Of a stretch of DNA of 64,000 bases, positions 27,719-36,092 are shown in pieces. The DNA is from Desulfosporosinus sp. FKB. Lineage in GTDB: Bacteria; Bacillota; Desulfitobacteriia; Desulfitobacteriales; Desulfitobacteriaceae. The notes under the pieces were generated by a model. It made no database searches, was not told where the DNA came from, and worked only from the letters and a program-made list of their open reading frames with translations. A program made the position numbers and the translations under genes. Within the stretch, counting starts at the first letter, position 1. Each line of letters opens with the position of its first letter. The stretch lies in NCBI RefSeq assembly GCF_002196705.1, contig NZ_NADJ01000033.1, positions 186,001-250,000 on the forward strand, read 5' to 3'.

Positions 27719-28321
27719 TTAGAGGAATGCTGTTAGGTCGGTTAAACCAACCGCTGACAGCAGTACGAAAACGATCCCTAAAGCATAAGACAACACTTTT
27801 TGGGAATGAGGTCCAATGGCAATTCCCCATGTGATGGCAAAGGCCCATAAGCCGTTAACGAAATGAAAGATCGCCAATAGAACGCCTAGAGCGTAGAAGA
27901 TCAGTCCATATGGATTACTGACGAAATGTTGGAGCGCTGCGAAACTAGCTTCGCCAAAACGCAGCAGGTAAACGTGAGTAATAATAAAGATGATTGTGTA
28001 GATACCAGAAATTCGTTGGATGATATAGAACCAGTTTCTTGCATACTTATAATCTAAAACATTGCTTTGACTGGTATAAACCACCCAGGCTCCATAAATG
28101 GCGTGAACAAGAATGGGAATAAAGATAACTATAAGTTCAACGACAATAATCCCGGGGAAGTTTCGCATGGTACCGATAACTTTGTCATACATTTCCGGCC
28201 CCCCGCGGGCCGATAGATTCAGAATCATGTGAAACGTTAAAAACAGACCGATGGGTACTAGACCTAATAAAGAATGGACTCTGCGAATCAAGAAATGATA
28301 TGGCTTTTGTGTTATACTCAT
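27719..28321 (-). CDS. sdhC: Succinate dehydrogenase/fumarate reductase cytochrome b558 subunit
   Basis: About 200 residues with five membrane helices, of the single-subunit diheme type of Firmicutes. Likely heme ligands are histidines in RRVHSLLGLVP, FLTFHMILN, PILVHAIYG, ITHVYLL and FHFVNGLWA. It anchors SdhAB and exchanges electrons with menaquinone. ATG 28321 lies about 11 nt after GAGGAGAGG. First gene of the operon, behind a sigma-54 promoter. Confidence 0.94.
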   Translation of the reverse strand: MSITQKPYHFLIRRVHSLLGLVPIGLFLTFHMILNLSARGGPEMYDKVIGTMRNFPGIIVVELIVIFIPILVHAIYGAWVVYTSQSNVLDYKYARNWFYIIQRISGIYTIIFIITHVYLLRFGEASFAALQHFVSNPYGLIFYALGVLLAIFHFVNGLWAFAITWGIAIGPHSQKVLSYALGIVFVLLSAVGLTDLTAFL

Positions 28322-28384
28322 AAATCCCGGATCCTCTCCTCTCAATCGCTTAATAGCAAAACGCTGTTGATGCGCAAGAGTAAT

Positions 28385-28400
28385 TGCAAGGGATATGCCA
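28385..28400 (-). promoter_or_regulatory. Sigma-54 promoter of sdhCAB
   Basis: Read on the minus strand: TGGCAT-ATCCC-TTGCA, matching the -24/-12 consensus TGGCAC-N5-TTGCW with one change. It lies about 63 bp upstream of ATG 28321. A sigma-54 activator gene is next door. Confidence 0.82.
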
Positions 28401-28551
28401 AACTAAGATGAATTAACTTTATTTTCAGAAAATAGTTCAAAAACCATTGTTAAGTCTTATCTGCACTATGTTCAGCCATCCAACAATAAATTTAGAATTA
28501 TATATTGGTCAGAGAAACGTTGTTTACAAACCCTTTGTAAACCAAAAAAAA

Positions 28552-28596
28552 TTCTAGTTTTTAGAATTTGGTGATGATAAATTCTAAAAACTAGAA
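28552..28596. promoter_or_regulatory. Probable enhancer site of the sigma-54 activator
   Basis: TTCTAGTTTTTAGAATTT (28552-28569) and its exact complement (28579-28596) with a 9-nt spacer. It is 150-210 bp upstream of the sigma-54 promoter, the normal distance for an activator site. Related TTTTTAGAA and TAGAATATTCTA elements occur upstream of the fumarase promoter (about 30493-30515, 30750-30760 and 30829-30842). Confidence 0.7.
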
Positions 28597-28711
28597 ACAC
28601 AACTGAAATTCAATTAGACGAGCGAAATTAGACCTACGAATATAAGTAACAAACTAAAAAATAAACTTAAAACACATGAAAAGGTTTAATAACATACTTG
28701 CAGAATATTGC

Positions 28712-30418
28712 TTATTTTAAGTCAGACATTGTTTTTAATTTATTATAAAGAGTTGCCAGAGAAATCTTTAAAGCCTTCGCTGCTTGTTTTTTTCCCTCGG
28801 CGGAGTCGCCGTAATGGTTTAAGGCCAAACGGATCATTTGTTTTTCCATTTGCTCAATGGGCATGATAGTTTCGCAAACAGGTTCCTGGGCAGCCGGCGA
28901 CTCGGAATTTAGGAGATTAAGGATTGATTTGTGGCTGATTAATTCTTCCTCGGCGGTTACCATTGCTCTTTCCATGACATTTTGAAGTTCCCGTATGTTG
29001 CCTGGCCAGTTGTAATTGAGCAAAAGTTCTTCGGCATGGCCGGTTAAACCGACAACGCGTTTGCCAAATTTACGGTTAAATTTTACGACGAGGGAATGAA
29101 CATAGGCAGGAATGTCTTCTTTGTGATTGCGCAGCGGCGGCAAGCGCAGTTCCAGAACGTTGAGCCGGTAATAAAGATCCTCACGAAAATCGCCTCGTTT
29201 GGCCATCGCCAGCAAATTTCGATTGGTAGCTGCAATAACGCGGACATCCACTTTAATCGTTTGGGTTCCCCCAACCCGTTCGAACTCCATATCCTGTAAA
29301 ACGCGCAGAAGTTTGGCTTGTAAATAGGGATTCATATCACCGATCTCGTCCAAAAAAATGGTTCCTCCGTGGGCTAACTCCATTTTTCCGAGCTTTGTTT
29401 TTAAGGCTCCAGTAAAGGCGCCTTTTTCATGTCCAAAAAATTCACTTTCGAGCAGAGTTTCAGGGATTGCCGCGCAGTTCACCTTAATAAAAGGCTTGTC
29501 AAAACGTAAACTTGCGCTCTGGATGGCATGAGCAAATAGTTCTTTTCCAGTACCGGATTCTCCGGTGATGAGTATTGTCGAATTGCTTTTCGCTGCTTTT
29601 CGGGCCAAATTTAAGGCGCTTTCAAATTCAGGGTGACTGCCGATTAAATCATCGAAGGTATAGGAGCTGGTAGAGATTTGATTAATGCGGCTTCGCAGAT
29701 CATCAATCACCTGATTGGAAGCTTTAAGTTGTTCCATCAGCTTATAAATGTCTGTCAGCGGTTGGAAGACCACGACGGCTCCTTCCATTTTGCCGTCAAC
29801 TATAATCGGTGATGCATTGGAGATAACTTCAACATTGGAGCCTCCCACTTGTGCTCTGTGGGCGAATACGGATTCATGCGTCCGCAAAGAGCGTGCCAGG
29901 GCACCGTTGGGAGAGACCTCAAAAATATTGCAGCCAATTCTTTCACTCGCCGGAATTAAAGTCACCCGACTAAAGGAGGGGTTGACATATTTAATCTTTC
30001 CGTCAATTCCTGCGACTTCAATGGCTTCCTGGACGGAGTTCAAAATCGTATCCAGTTCTCCTTTTAACCGTTTGATTTCCGCGAGCTTTTCTGTTTCTTC
30101 GATGATATACATCATAAGATTTGCGCCTTGTGCTTCAACTAAAGCGCTGGACTTGGCCTTCTGACGTTCTAAATGTTCTTGTACCTCCGGACTGCCGGTT
30201 GCTTCAATAATGACGTCGAGATTGGGGACCTTCAGAAAAGCCTCCAGGGTCATGCAGGTTGCCACACCTTCCAACCTGGCCATTTCCATTCCGGCATTCT
30301 TATCTATACGATCACAAACGACAATGATCTCAATATTGTCAATCTTGCGCAGGGTCTTATAAACCGTTGTTCCACCTTGTCCCATACCCACAATACCAAC
30401 TCTTACCTTATGAGCCAT
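28712..30418 (-). CDS. Rossmann-PAS-sigma54 activator (enhancer-binding protein)
   Basis: About 568 residues. The N-terminal 100 residues form a Rossmann domain (VRVGIVGMGQGGTTVYK, then IIVVCDR and DVIIEATGSPEVQ), like NAD(P)-binding dehydrogenases. Then a PAS domain (LDTILNSVQEAIEVAGIDG), the sigma-54 AAA+ domain with GESGTGKE, the sigma-54 contact loop GAFTGA, FLDEIGD and WPGNIREL, and a Fis-type helix-turn-helix (AAKALKISLATLYNKLK). ATG 30418 follows GGAG by 8 nt. It probably activates sdhCAB and the fumarase operon, both of which have sigma-54 promoters beside it. The Rossmann domain could sense a pyridine nucleotide; that is inference. Confidence 0.9.
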   Translation of the reverse strand: MAHKVRVGIVGMGQGGTTVYKTLRKIDNIEIIVVCDRIDKNAGMEMARLEGVATCMTLEAFLKVPNLDVIIEATGSPEVQEHLERQKAKSSALVEAQGANLMMYIIEETEKLAEIKRLKGELDTILNSVQEAIEVAGIDGKIKYVNPSFSRVTLIPASERIGCNIFEVSPNGALARSLRTHESVFAHRAQVGGSNVEVISNASPIIVDGKMEGAVVVFQPLTDIYKLMEQLKASNQVIDDLRSRINQISTSSYTFDDLIGSHPEFESALNLARKAAKSNSTILITGESGTGKELFAHAIQSASLRFDKPFIKVNCAAIPETLLESEFFGHEKGAFTGALKTKLGKMELAHGGTIFLDEIGDMNPYLQAKLLRVLQDMEFERVGGTQTIKVDVRVIAATNRNLLAMAKRGDFREDLYYRLNVLELRLPPLRNHKEDIPAYVHSLVVKFNRKFGKRVVGLTGHAEELLLNYNWPGNIRELQNVMERAMVTAEEELISHKSILNLLNSESPAAQEPVCETIMPIEQMEKQMIRLALNHYGDSAEGKKQAAKALKISLATLYNKLKTMSDLK

Positions 30419-30521
30419 CGCCGACACTCCATTCTGGAATTTAGATATTAGAATATTCGCTTTTTTCTTTTAATTCCCTGTTAAGTTATTTAATTTTTAG
30501 AAATTCATCCAGTTTCTAAGA

Positions 30522-30650
30522 CCCCCACTTCTTAAAAGTGGGGGTGGGTCCTTCGTTAACTTCAGGTGGGGTAGAGTCCTCTTTCGCCGCTAAGTATTTC
30601 TATTGGGAAAGGCGGCTCGGCAATAATGTCCACTGGACATTATTGTATCT
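30522..30650 (+). repeat. Palindromic element, IS200/IS605-like remnant
   Basis: Contains CCCCCACTTCTTAAAAGTGGGGG (hairpin), CTTCAGGTGGGGTAGAGTCC (minus-strand version of a block also at 51238, 54057 and 56114), an imperfect hairpin CTTTCGCCGC/GGCGGC, and the 11-bp hairpin CAATAATGTCC-ACT-GGACATTATTG (30621-30645). It is continuous with the 37-nt repeat at 30651. No transposase frame is present. Confidence 0.65.
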
Positions 30651-30687
30651 GAAGCCCCGATGTTCAGCTTTAGCTGAACGAGTTCAC
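30651..30687 (+). repeat. Dispersed palindromic repeat, copy 2 (TnpB right-end-like)
   Basis: GAAGCCCCGATGTTCAG, hairpin GTTCAGC-TTTA-GCTGAAC, then GAGTTCAC. Identical over 37 bases to the copies at 51977 and 56183. The hairpin plus TTCAC tail resembles the right end and omega-RNA 3' scaffold of IS200/IS605 TnpB elements. Confidence 0.8.
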
Positions 30688-30845
30688 TGTTAATGAAGAA
30701 AGCTTTCCCTCTGAGTTACTTTATTTCTAATATCTTAATCTAATTTTTAGAATCTGGAATTCAGTTCTCTCTGATTTCGAGGAGAGAAGTCTTTAGAAAA
30801 GCATGGCATTAGGCCTTTTCATACATAATAGAATATTCTAATAAT

Positions 30846-30861
30846 TGGCACAATTATTGCT
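30846..30861 (+). promoter_or_regulatory. Sigma-54 promoter of the fumarase operon
   Basis: TGGCAC-AATTA-TTGCT is a perfect match to the -24/-12 consensus. Preceded by the palindrome TAGAATATTCTA. Transcription should start near 30873, so the coding region must begin later than the first open codon at 30845. Confidence 0.92.
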
Positions 30862-30988
30862 AAATGATTATGCCAAGAGAAACTATTTAAGGCCGCTGCA
30901 TCAGTTTTATGGTTTGAGCGATGTGGTGATCAGAAAGGAGTCTGCAGCAAACGAAATTGAGGGAATACGTAATATGGGGGGGAAGAGA

Positions 30989-31849
30989 GTGAAGGAAATT
31001 CAAGTGGCAGAAATCATTTTAGCAATTGAAAAACTTTGTATAGAGTCAAACTATAACCTCGGTGTCGATATCATGCGGGGATTTAAAAAGGCAATGCGGG
31101 ATGAGCGCTCACCTTTAGGTGCTGCAATCTTGGAACGTCTGATTGAAAACGCCAAAGTTGCTGAAGAGGAAAGTGTTCCAATGTGCCAAGATACTGGAAT
31201 GGCGGTAATTTTTGTTGAAGTCGGGCAAGATTTGCACATCGTCGGCGGTCTCCTAACAGAGGCTATTGATGAAGGAGTGCGCCGCGGTTATGAAAAAGGA
31301 TATTTACGCAAATCCGTCGTGAAAGATCCTTTTGACCGGATCAATACAGGAGATAATACACCGGCAATTATTCACTATGATATCGTTCCGGGCGATTCTA
31401 TGCGCCTGATAGTGGCTCCGAAAGGGTTCGGCAGTGAAAATATGGGCGGCATAAAAATGTGTAAGCCTTCTGAGGGCTTAGAAGGTGCCATGCGGTTTGT
31501 CGTAGACACAGTCGATCGAGCGGGTGGAAATCCTTGTCCCCCAATTATTGTCGGAGTTGGGGTAGGGGGAACCATGGAAAAAGCAACTTTCCTTGCTAAA
31601 AAGAGCTTGCTGCGGGAAGTAGGCAGACATAATCCGGAAGAGCGTCTGGCGAGAATTGAGGAGGAGTTACTAAATCGAATTAATCGGCTGGGCATTGGTC
31701 CCCAAGGGTTTGGTGGAGTGACCACAGCCCTTGCTGTCAACTTAGAGGTCTATCCCACTCATATCGCCGGGATGCCGGTCGCGGTCAACATTGGCTGCCA
31801 TGCAACTCGCCACAAAGAAATTGTTTTACAAGGGAGGATAGGCAGATGA
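30989..31849 (+). CDS. Class I fumarase, alpha (N-terminal) subunit
   Basis: Reversible hydration of fumarate to malate by a [4Fe-4S] enzyme. Seen: VPMCQDTGMAVIFVEVG with a cluster Cys, MRLIVAPKGFGSENMG, PCPPIIVGVGVGGTMEKA, GPQGFGGVTTALAV and IGCHATRH. I start at GTG 30989, giving MKEIQVAEIILAIEKLC, which fits the family start; ATG 30974 with GAGGGA upstream is possible. The frame further upstream is the sigma-54 promoter itself. Its stop overlaps the beta gene by 4 bp. Confidence 0.93.
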   Translation: MKEIQVAEIILAIEKLCIESNYNLGVDIMRGFKKAMRDERSPLGAAILERLIENAKVAEEESVPMCQDTGMAVIFVEVGQDLHIVGGLLTEAIDEGVRRGYEKGYLRKSVVKDPFDRINTGDNTPAIIHYDIVPGDSMRLIVAPKGFGSENMGGIKMCKPSEGLEGAMRFVVDTVDRAGGNPCPPIIVGVGVGGTMEKATFLAKKSLLREVGRHNPEERLARIEEELLNRINRLGIGPQGFGGVTTALAVNLEVYPTHIAGMPVAVNIGCHATRHKEIVLQGRIGR

Positions 31850-32403
31850 GCGAAGCTCTGCGGATTGAAACTCCTCTCACCCAGGAGAAAATCAAAGGCT
31901 TGATGGCAGGGGATAATGTCTTAATCAGCGGTGTAATCTATACCGGGCGAGATGCGGCCCATAAAAAAATGGTCGAGGCTTTGGAGCAAGGTGCTGACCT
32001 TCCTTTTCCCTTGAACGATCAGATTATCTACTTCGTAGGACCGACACCGGCTAGAGAAGGACAAGTGATTGGCTCGGCCGGTCCGACGACAAGCGGACGG
32101 ATGGATGCCTATTCTCCCAAGTTAATTGCTGAAGGGTTAACAGGAATGATTGGCAAAGGGCTGCGCTCTCAAGAGGTCATTAATGCCATGAAAGAACATG
32201 GTGCCGTGTACTTCGGTGCAATAGGGGGAGCGGGTGCCATTATCTCGAAATGCATCATTTCAGCTGAAGTCATTGCCTATCCTGAACTGGGAACAGAGGC
32301 GATACGACGCCTAACCGTCAAGGATTTTCCTGCAATTGTGGTCATCGACCATTGTGGCAACAATCTCTACGAAATAGGGAAAGAACAATATCGAAAACCG
32401 TGA
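31846..32403 (+). CDS. Class I fumarase, beta (C-terminal) subunit
   Basis: 185 residues with GDNVLISGVIYTGRDAAHKKM, YFVGPTPAREGQVIGSAGPTTSGRMD, MIGKGL, and GAVYFGAIGGAGA. It completes the two-subunit fumarase, translationally coupled to the alpha gene through ATGA. Function pairs with sdhCAB and the malic enzyme in a fumarate-malate-pyruvate route. Confidence 0.95.
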   Translation: MSEALRIETPLTQEKIKGLMAGDNVLISGVIYTGRDAAHKKMVEALEQGADLPFPLNDQIIYFVGPTPAREGQVIGSAGPTTSGRMDAYSPKLIAEGLTGMIGKGLRSQEVINAMKEHGAVYFGAIGGAGAIISKCIISAEVIAYPELGTEAIRRLTVKDFPAIVVIDHCGNNLYEIGKEQYRKP

Positions 32404-32449
32404 CTTCCTCATCTATTAAACCACTCGTAGAAAGGAGTTTAGCAGAACC

Positions 32450-33772
32450 ATGAAGAAAAACAATTATCGTCATTTCATTATGGGTATGATCGTCTTCATG
32501 ACCGTGGTAAACTATATCGACCGAGGAGCAATATCCTACGCTCAAAAGGACATTATTTCTGCATTCGGTTTAAATGCCAAATCTTGGGGAGAAGTTCTTG
32601 GGTATTTTGGCTACGGTTATATGTTCGGAGCTCTATTTGGCGGTGCCCTATCCGATAAAAAAGGGCCGAAGTTTGTTTGGCTGCTGGCCGGCAGTTTTTG
32701 GTCCATCTTTGAAATTTGTACTGCCTTCGCTGGAAATATTGGCTTAGCGGTCCTAGGTGGATCGGCTCTGGCTGGATTTGGAATTTTCCGTGTCTTATTT
32801 GGTCTGTCGGAAGGTCCCCTTTTCTCAACGATGAACAAAACGATGGCTAACTGGGCCGCACCTCATGAAAAAGGGTTTGCCACTTCCTTAGGATTACTCG
32901 GTGTGCCGGTTGGCGCCGCTCTCACAGCTCCTGCAGCAGTTGCCCTGTTATCAGTATTTAACTGGCAAGTTACCTTTGTACTTCTAGGATGTTTGGGTTT
33001 GATTTGGGTAACTGTATGGTCAAGGGTCTTTACAAACTTGCCGGAAAACCACCCAAAGGTTACAGAAGATGAATTAGAAATTATTCGTTCCAAGAAATCA
33101 TTACTTGCTAACGAAACTGGGTTTAATCAAGACTCAAATGTCAAATGGTATCATTTCTTCAGTAACCCGACATTGATCTTCAACGCAGTTGGCTATTTCG
33201 CATTTCAATACGTTAACTTCTTAATTCTTACTTGGACTCCTAAATATTTACAAGATGTGTTTCATTACAATTTAAGTTCTCTGTGGTATTTAGGTATGAT
33301 TCCATGGTTAGGGGCTATTCCAACCGTTATTTTAGGCGGAAAAATTTCCGATTACTTACGCAGAAAAACCGGCAGTTTAAGAATAGCCCGTTCCGGTTTA
33401 GCTGTGGTTTCTCTGTTGTTCACCGCAATTTGTTTTTTGCTGATTCCTTACGTTCATACGGCCTCAGCCGTTCTTACCTTAATGGCTGTGGGGAATGCCT
33501 TTAACTTCTTGCCCAATTCCGTTTATTGGACTGTTATCTTGGATACCGAACCAAACAGAGCCGGTATCTTCGGCGGAGTGACTCACTTCTTTACAAATAT
33601 TGCAACAGTGCTTGCTCCAACCTTGACAGGTGCTTTGGTCTTAAGCTACGGTTATCCCTCAATGTTTAAAGCAGCTATGGTTGCAGCACTTGTTGGAATG
33701 ATCGCCATGGTTTTCGTGAAACCGGGAAAAAAAGCGGCAATCGGCAAAGGATTTGGTCAAGCTGCTAAATAA
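32450..33772 (+). CDS. MFS transporter, anion:cation symporter type
   Basis: 440 residues with about 12 membrane helices. N-terminal TVVNYIDRGAISYAQKDI, the loop GGALSDKKGPK between helices 2 and 3, and GLSEGPLFSTMNKTMANW match the ACS (glucarate/galactonate/organic anion) family. GAAAGGAG precedes ATG 32450. Position behind fumarase suggests uptake of an organic acid such as a C4 dicarboxylate; substrate not provable here. Confidence 0.88.
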   Translation: MKKNNYRHFIMGMIVFMTVVNYIDRGAISYAQKDIISAFGLNAKSWGEVLGYFGYGYMFGALFGGALSDKKGPKFVWLLAGSFWSIFEICTAFAGNIGLAVLGGSALAGFGIFRVLFGLSEGPLFSTMNKTMANWAAPHEKGFATSLGLLGVPVGAALTAPAAVALLSVFNWQVTFVLLGCLGLIWVTVWSRVFTNLPENHPKVTEDELEIIRSKKSLLANETGFNQDSNVKWYHFFSNPTLIFNAVGYFAFQYVNFLILTWTPKYLQDVFHYNLSSLWYLGMIPWLGAIPTVILGGKISDYLRRKTGSLRIARSGLAVVSLLFTAICFLLIPYVHTASAVLTLMAVGNAFNFLPNSVYWTVILDTEPNRAGIFGGVTHFFTNIATVLAPTLTGALVLSYGYPSMFKAAMVAALVGMIAMVFVKPGKKAAIGKGFGQAAK

Positions 33773-33788
33773 TAATTAAAACGATAAC

Positions 33789-33826
33789 AAGAACCCTCGT
33801 GCAGACGGGGGTTCTTAGTTTTTTGA
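33789..33826 (+). terminator. Rho-independent terminator of the fumarase-MFS operon
   Basis: AAGAACCCTCGT-GCAG-ACGGGGGTTCTT with one G-U pair, followed by AGTTTTTTG. Confidence 0.9.
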
Positions 33827-33908
33827 AGATTTATTTTATTGGGCAAACACCGAACAAGTTTTTAATGGAATATTTTGAGATGTGATCATTATAGGGAGGG
33901 AATTTAAA

Positions 33909-34052
33909 ATGTATCATTATGTACGCAGAGGCGAAACGCTTCATATAATTGCCAAGAACTATGGGACACACGTTCATCGTCTGATAGTATTAAATCCACA
34001 AATTTGTAATCCTAACCGAATTTACCCAGGCGAAAGAATTAGAGTTCGCTAA
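33909..34052 (+). CDS. LysM-domain miniprotein
   Basis: A 47-codon gene whose product is a single LysM domain: YHYVRRGETLHIIAKNYG, then LIVLNPQICNP and IYPGERIRVR. LysM binds peptidoglycan or chitin-like glycans. There is no signal peptide. GGAGGG lies about 9 nt before ATG 33909, and a strong terminator follows within 6 bp, so it is a complete one-gene unit. Stand-alone LysM peptides occur in spore-forming Firmicutes, some on spore coats. Confidence 0.85.
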   Translation: MYHYVRRGETLHIIAKNYGTHVHRLIVLNPQICNPNRIYPGERIRVR

Positions 34053-34057
34053 TCGAC

Positions 34058-34087
34058 AAAAAGGAGGGCTTCTGCCCTCCTTTTTCC
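34058..34087 (+). terminator. Rho-independent terminator
   Basis: AAAAAGGAGGGC-TTCT-GCCCTCCTTTTT, perfect 12-bp stem with T run. Confidence 0.92.
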
Positions 34088-34665
34088 GTGTGGCAGAAGT
34101 AGGTGAACCTTCGGTTCCTTGTGGTCTTCTAAAGATCATGTTGTTCAGAGAAGATGTTTTATAGGTTTTTTAATTTAAACAATTAGTTTCGACAGTAGCT
34201 TATTTTTTGTCAAAAAATAAATAAATAAATTTAACTTTATGAATGATTTTTTTGCAAAATTTAAATTGTCTGCCTTAAAATTTGTAGGTAATATAGACAA
34301 AATAGTTTTCCCTTTAGATACATCCCTTTCAATTCCTTCATAAGGCTAAGAATGGTTTTACAAAATTACTTTCGTCGTGTTTCAAAAGTATTTGGTTTTT
34401 ATTCCGATTACAAATGATTAATCACCAGGTTATACAGAAGTGAATTCAAAATAACAATATAGATATTTTTAATTCCCGTTCATCCAGCTTTTGAATTCTA
34501 AAGAATAATCTGGGTTAATTAGGTGCAATTTAACTATGCTGGGCTTTCAAGGGCATTTAGATGATTATCGAAGTCATTAGTGATTGTATGTCGAGTTAAA
34601 AAGCAAACGTATTAAGCCACTGCTTTATTTTATAGGGAAGAACTTTAAAAAGGGTTGGTGAAGAA
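34088..34665. other. Gene-free A/T-rich region
   Basis: About 580 bp with many stop codons in all frames and poly-A/poly-T runs. Only a small hairpin (GGTGAACCTTCGGTTCC, about 34103-34120) stands out. The cytochrome c promoter should lie at the right end. Possibly decayed coding DNA. Confidence 0.4.
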
Positions 34666-35046
34666 ATGCTTCAAACAAAAGTCTGGAGAAACTTAATTAT
34701 TTCTATCGCGGTAACAATTATTGCTGTGGCAGTATTAACACGGTCAATACAGCCCGCCCAAACTCCCCCGTCTAACCAATCGAGTCAAACCCCTTCTTCA
34801 AACACGTCTTCCAGCACTACTCAAGTAAGCGGTGTGAATTTATATAACACTTATTGTTCGGCCTGTCATGGTTCTAACGGTTCAGGGGCGAGCGGTCCGG
34901 CCCTTAACTCGGGAAGTTGGTCTGATTCATCCAAGGTTCAGACTATAGTTAAATCGGGTAAAGGAGGTATGCCAGGTTTTCAAGGGCAATTAAGTGATCC
35001 TCAAATAAAAGCCATTGGTGATTATGTAGCTGCACTTAAACAATAA
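34666..35046 (+). CDS. Membrane-anchored monoheme cytochrome c
   Basis: 126 residues. N-terminal signal anchor (about 10-25), a Ser/Thr/Pro/Gln-rich linker (about 30-55), then a class I cytochrome c domain with heme motif CSACHG and axial Met in GGMPGF, ending ISDYVAALK-like. Resembles small c551/c553-type carriers of Gram-positive bacteria. It works outside the membrane. GGTTGGTG precedes ATG 34666. It may donate electrons to or take them from the dsr or other respiratory chains. Confidence 0.9.
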   Translation: MLQTKVWRNLIISIAVTIIAVAVLTRSIQPAQTPPSNQSSQTPSSNTSSSTTQVSGVNLYNTYCSACHGSNGSGASGPALNSGSWSDSSKVQTIVKSGKGGMPGFQGQLSDPQIKAIGDYVAALKQ

Positions 35047-35106
35047 AAATGTGAGGTGTAGTTGAACATAGCTAGAATGTAGAAAAGTTGAAGGGAAGAA
35101 TGAGTT

Positions 35107-35985
35107 TTGAAATCAAATATTGCATCAGTTTTCTCTTATAAATGGATTACTAAAGAGCCAATTAAGCTTTCGATTGAAAAAACTCGTTTAATTTTACTTT
35201 TTATTGTACTGAATTATTTAATTGTATTTTTAGATGTGACGATCGCCCATGCAGGGGATGCTTTTTCGCCGGTTTACGAATGGATTCCAGTTGTATTTTG
35301 TCCGCTCGCAGCTATTGCAGCTCTTCTTCTCTTATTTAAACCAAAGCCAGGCATTATAAATACTCTGCATATGGGGCTTAATTTGCTTGGTATTTGTATC
35401 TGAGTACTAGGGTTCATCTTTCATCTAACGGGTGTAATAGGCGGTAATTCCTTTAGCCTCACCAAACTGGTAGGTGGTAATCCTGTTTTCGCTCCTTTGG
35501 CATTCATAGCTCTCGGAATTATCGGTGCTATTACCGGGATGGATGATCGCCCACGATCAAAAAGATATGGACTGACTCAAAAAACACGTTGGCTGCTTAT
35601 GGCCACAGCCTTCTGGTTTTTCGCTACGGCCCTAGTTGCCTTTTTCGATCATGCCAGTACTCGCTTTGGCAATTTCTACACATGGTTTCCTGTTTATATA
35701 GGATTTTTTGCCGCAAGTGTTGTTTTCCTTCAGGCGTACTCTTCCCTAGATAAAATGACTTCTCGGCTATTTGCTATGACCATGGTACTGAGTATGTTAA
35801 TTGGTTTATTGGGTTTCATTCTTCACCTTTCGGCGGATGTATCAGGAGGATTTAGTTGGAGAAGAGTATTTTATGGTGCCCCTGGGTTAGCGCCACTCCT
35901 TTTTTGTGATCTGGCAATGTGGGGAGGTCTTGTCTACTTAGACCCTATTGTTTCGCCTGACGAGGAGGGCTGCGGAGCTGGCTGA
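35107..35985 (+). pseudogene. Multi-pass membrane protein interrupted by in-frame TGA
   Basis: One continuous frame encoding about 292 residues with about eight membrane helices, interrupted only by TGA at 35401-35403. The protein has two similar halves: the segment around the stop (LLGICI-stop-VLGFIFHLTG) matches LIGLLGFILHLSAD in the second half. In that alignment the stop sits at a glycine, so GGA to TGA is the simplest change. The family is unknown to me. It follows the cytochrome c gene by 60 bp. It could be a recent nonsense mutation, a sequencing error or a read-through site. Confidence 0.65.
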
Positions 35986-36031
35986 AGATTTTGCACATTG
36001 TAACTCAACCAAAAATGAATTATAATGAAGA

Positions 36032-36080
36032 AACACCTTTACCTGTTTCTATATCAAACAGGTAAAGGTGTTCCTTCTTT
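36032..36080 (+). terminator. Hairpin terminator
   Basis: AACACCTTTACCTGTTT and its exact complement around a 7-nt loop, followed by CCTTCTTTTT. It directly precedes the next gene, so it could also act as a leader attenuator. Confidence 0.8.
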
Positions 36081-36092
36081 TTGGGAGGAACT

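Larger units (their letters stand above)
28346..28711. other. sdhC upstream regulatory region
   Basis: About 365 bp with no gene. It carries the sigma-54 promoter at 28385-28400 and the palindromic site at 28552-28596, both facing sdhC, and the 3' end region of the regulator gene. Confidence 0.6.
30428..30988. other. Regulatory region with transposon-like insertion
   Basis: About 560 bp. Both ends hold TAGAA/TTCTA activator-like motifs, and the sigma-54 promoter lies at 30846. The middle (about 30522-30690) is an inserted palindromic element with four hairpin blocks. The element therefore splits the regulatory region between the activator gene and the fumarase operon. Confidence 0.55.

Noticed and set aside
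30845-30988. N-terminal extension of the fumarase alpha subunit starting at TTG 30845
   Set aside because: The first codons are the -24/-12 sigma-54 promoter; transcription would begin downstream of this start.
35401-35403. TGA as selenocysteine codon
   Set aside because: The position is in a membrane helix and aligns with glycine in the internal repeat; no selenoprotein family or clear SECIS-like hairpin follows.
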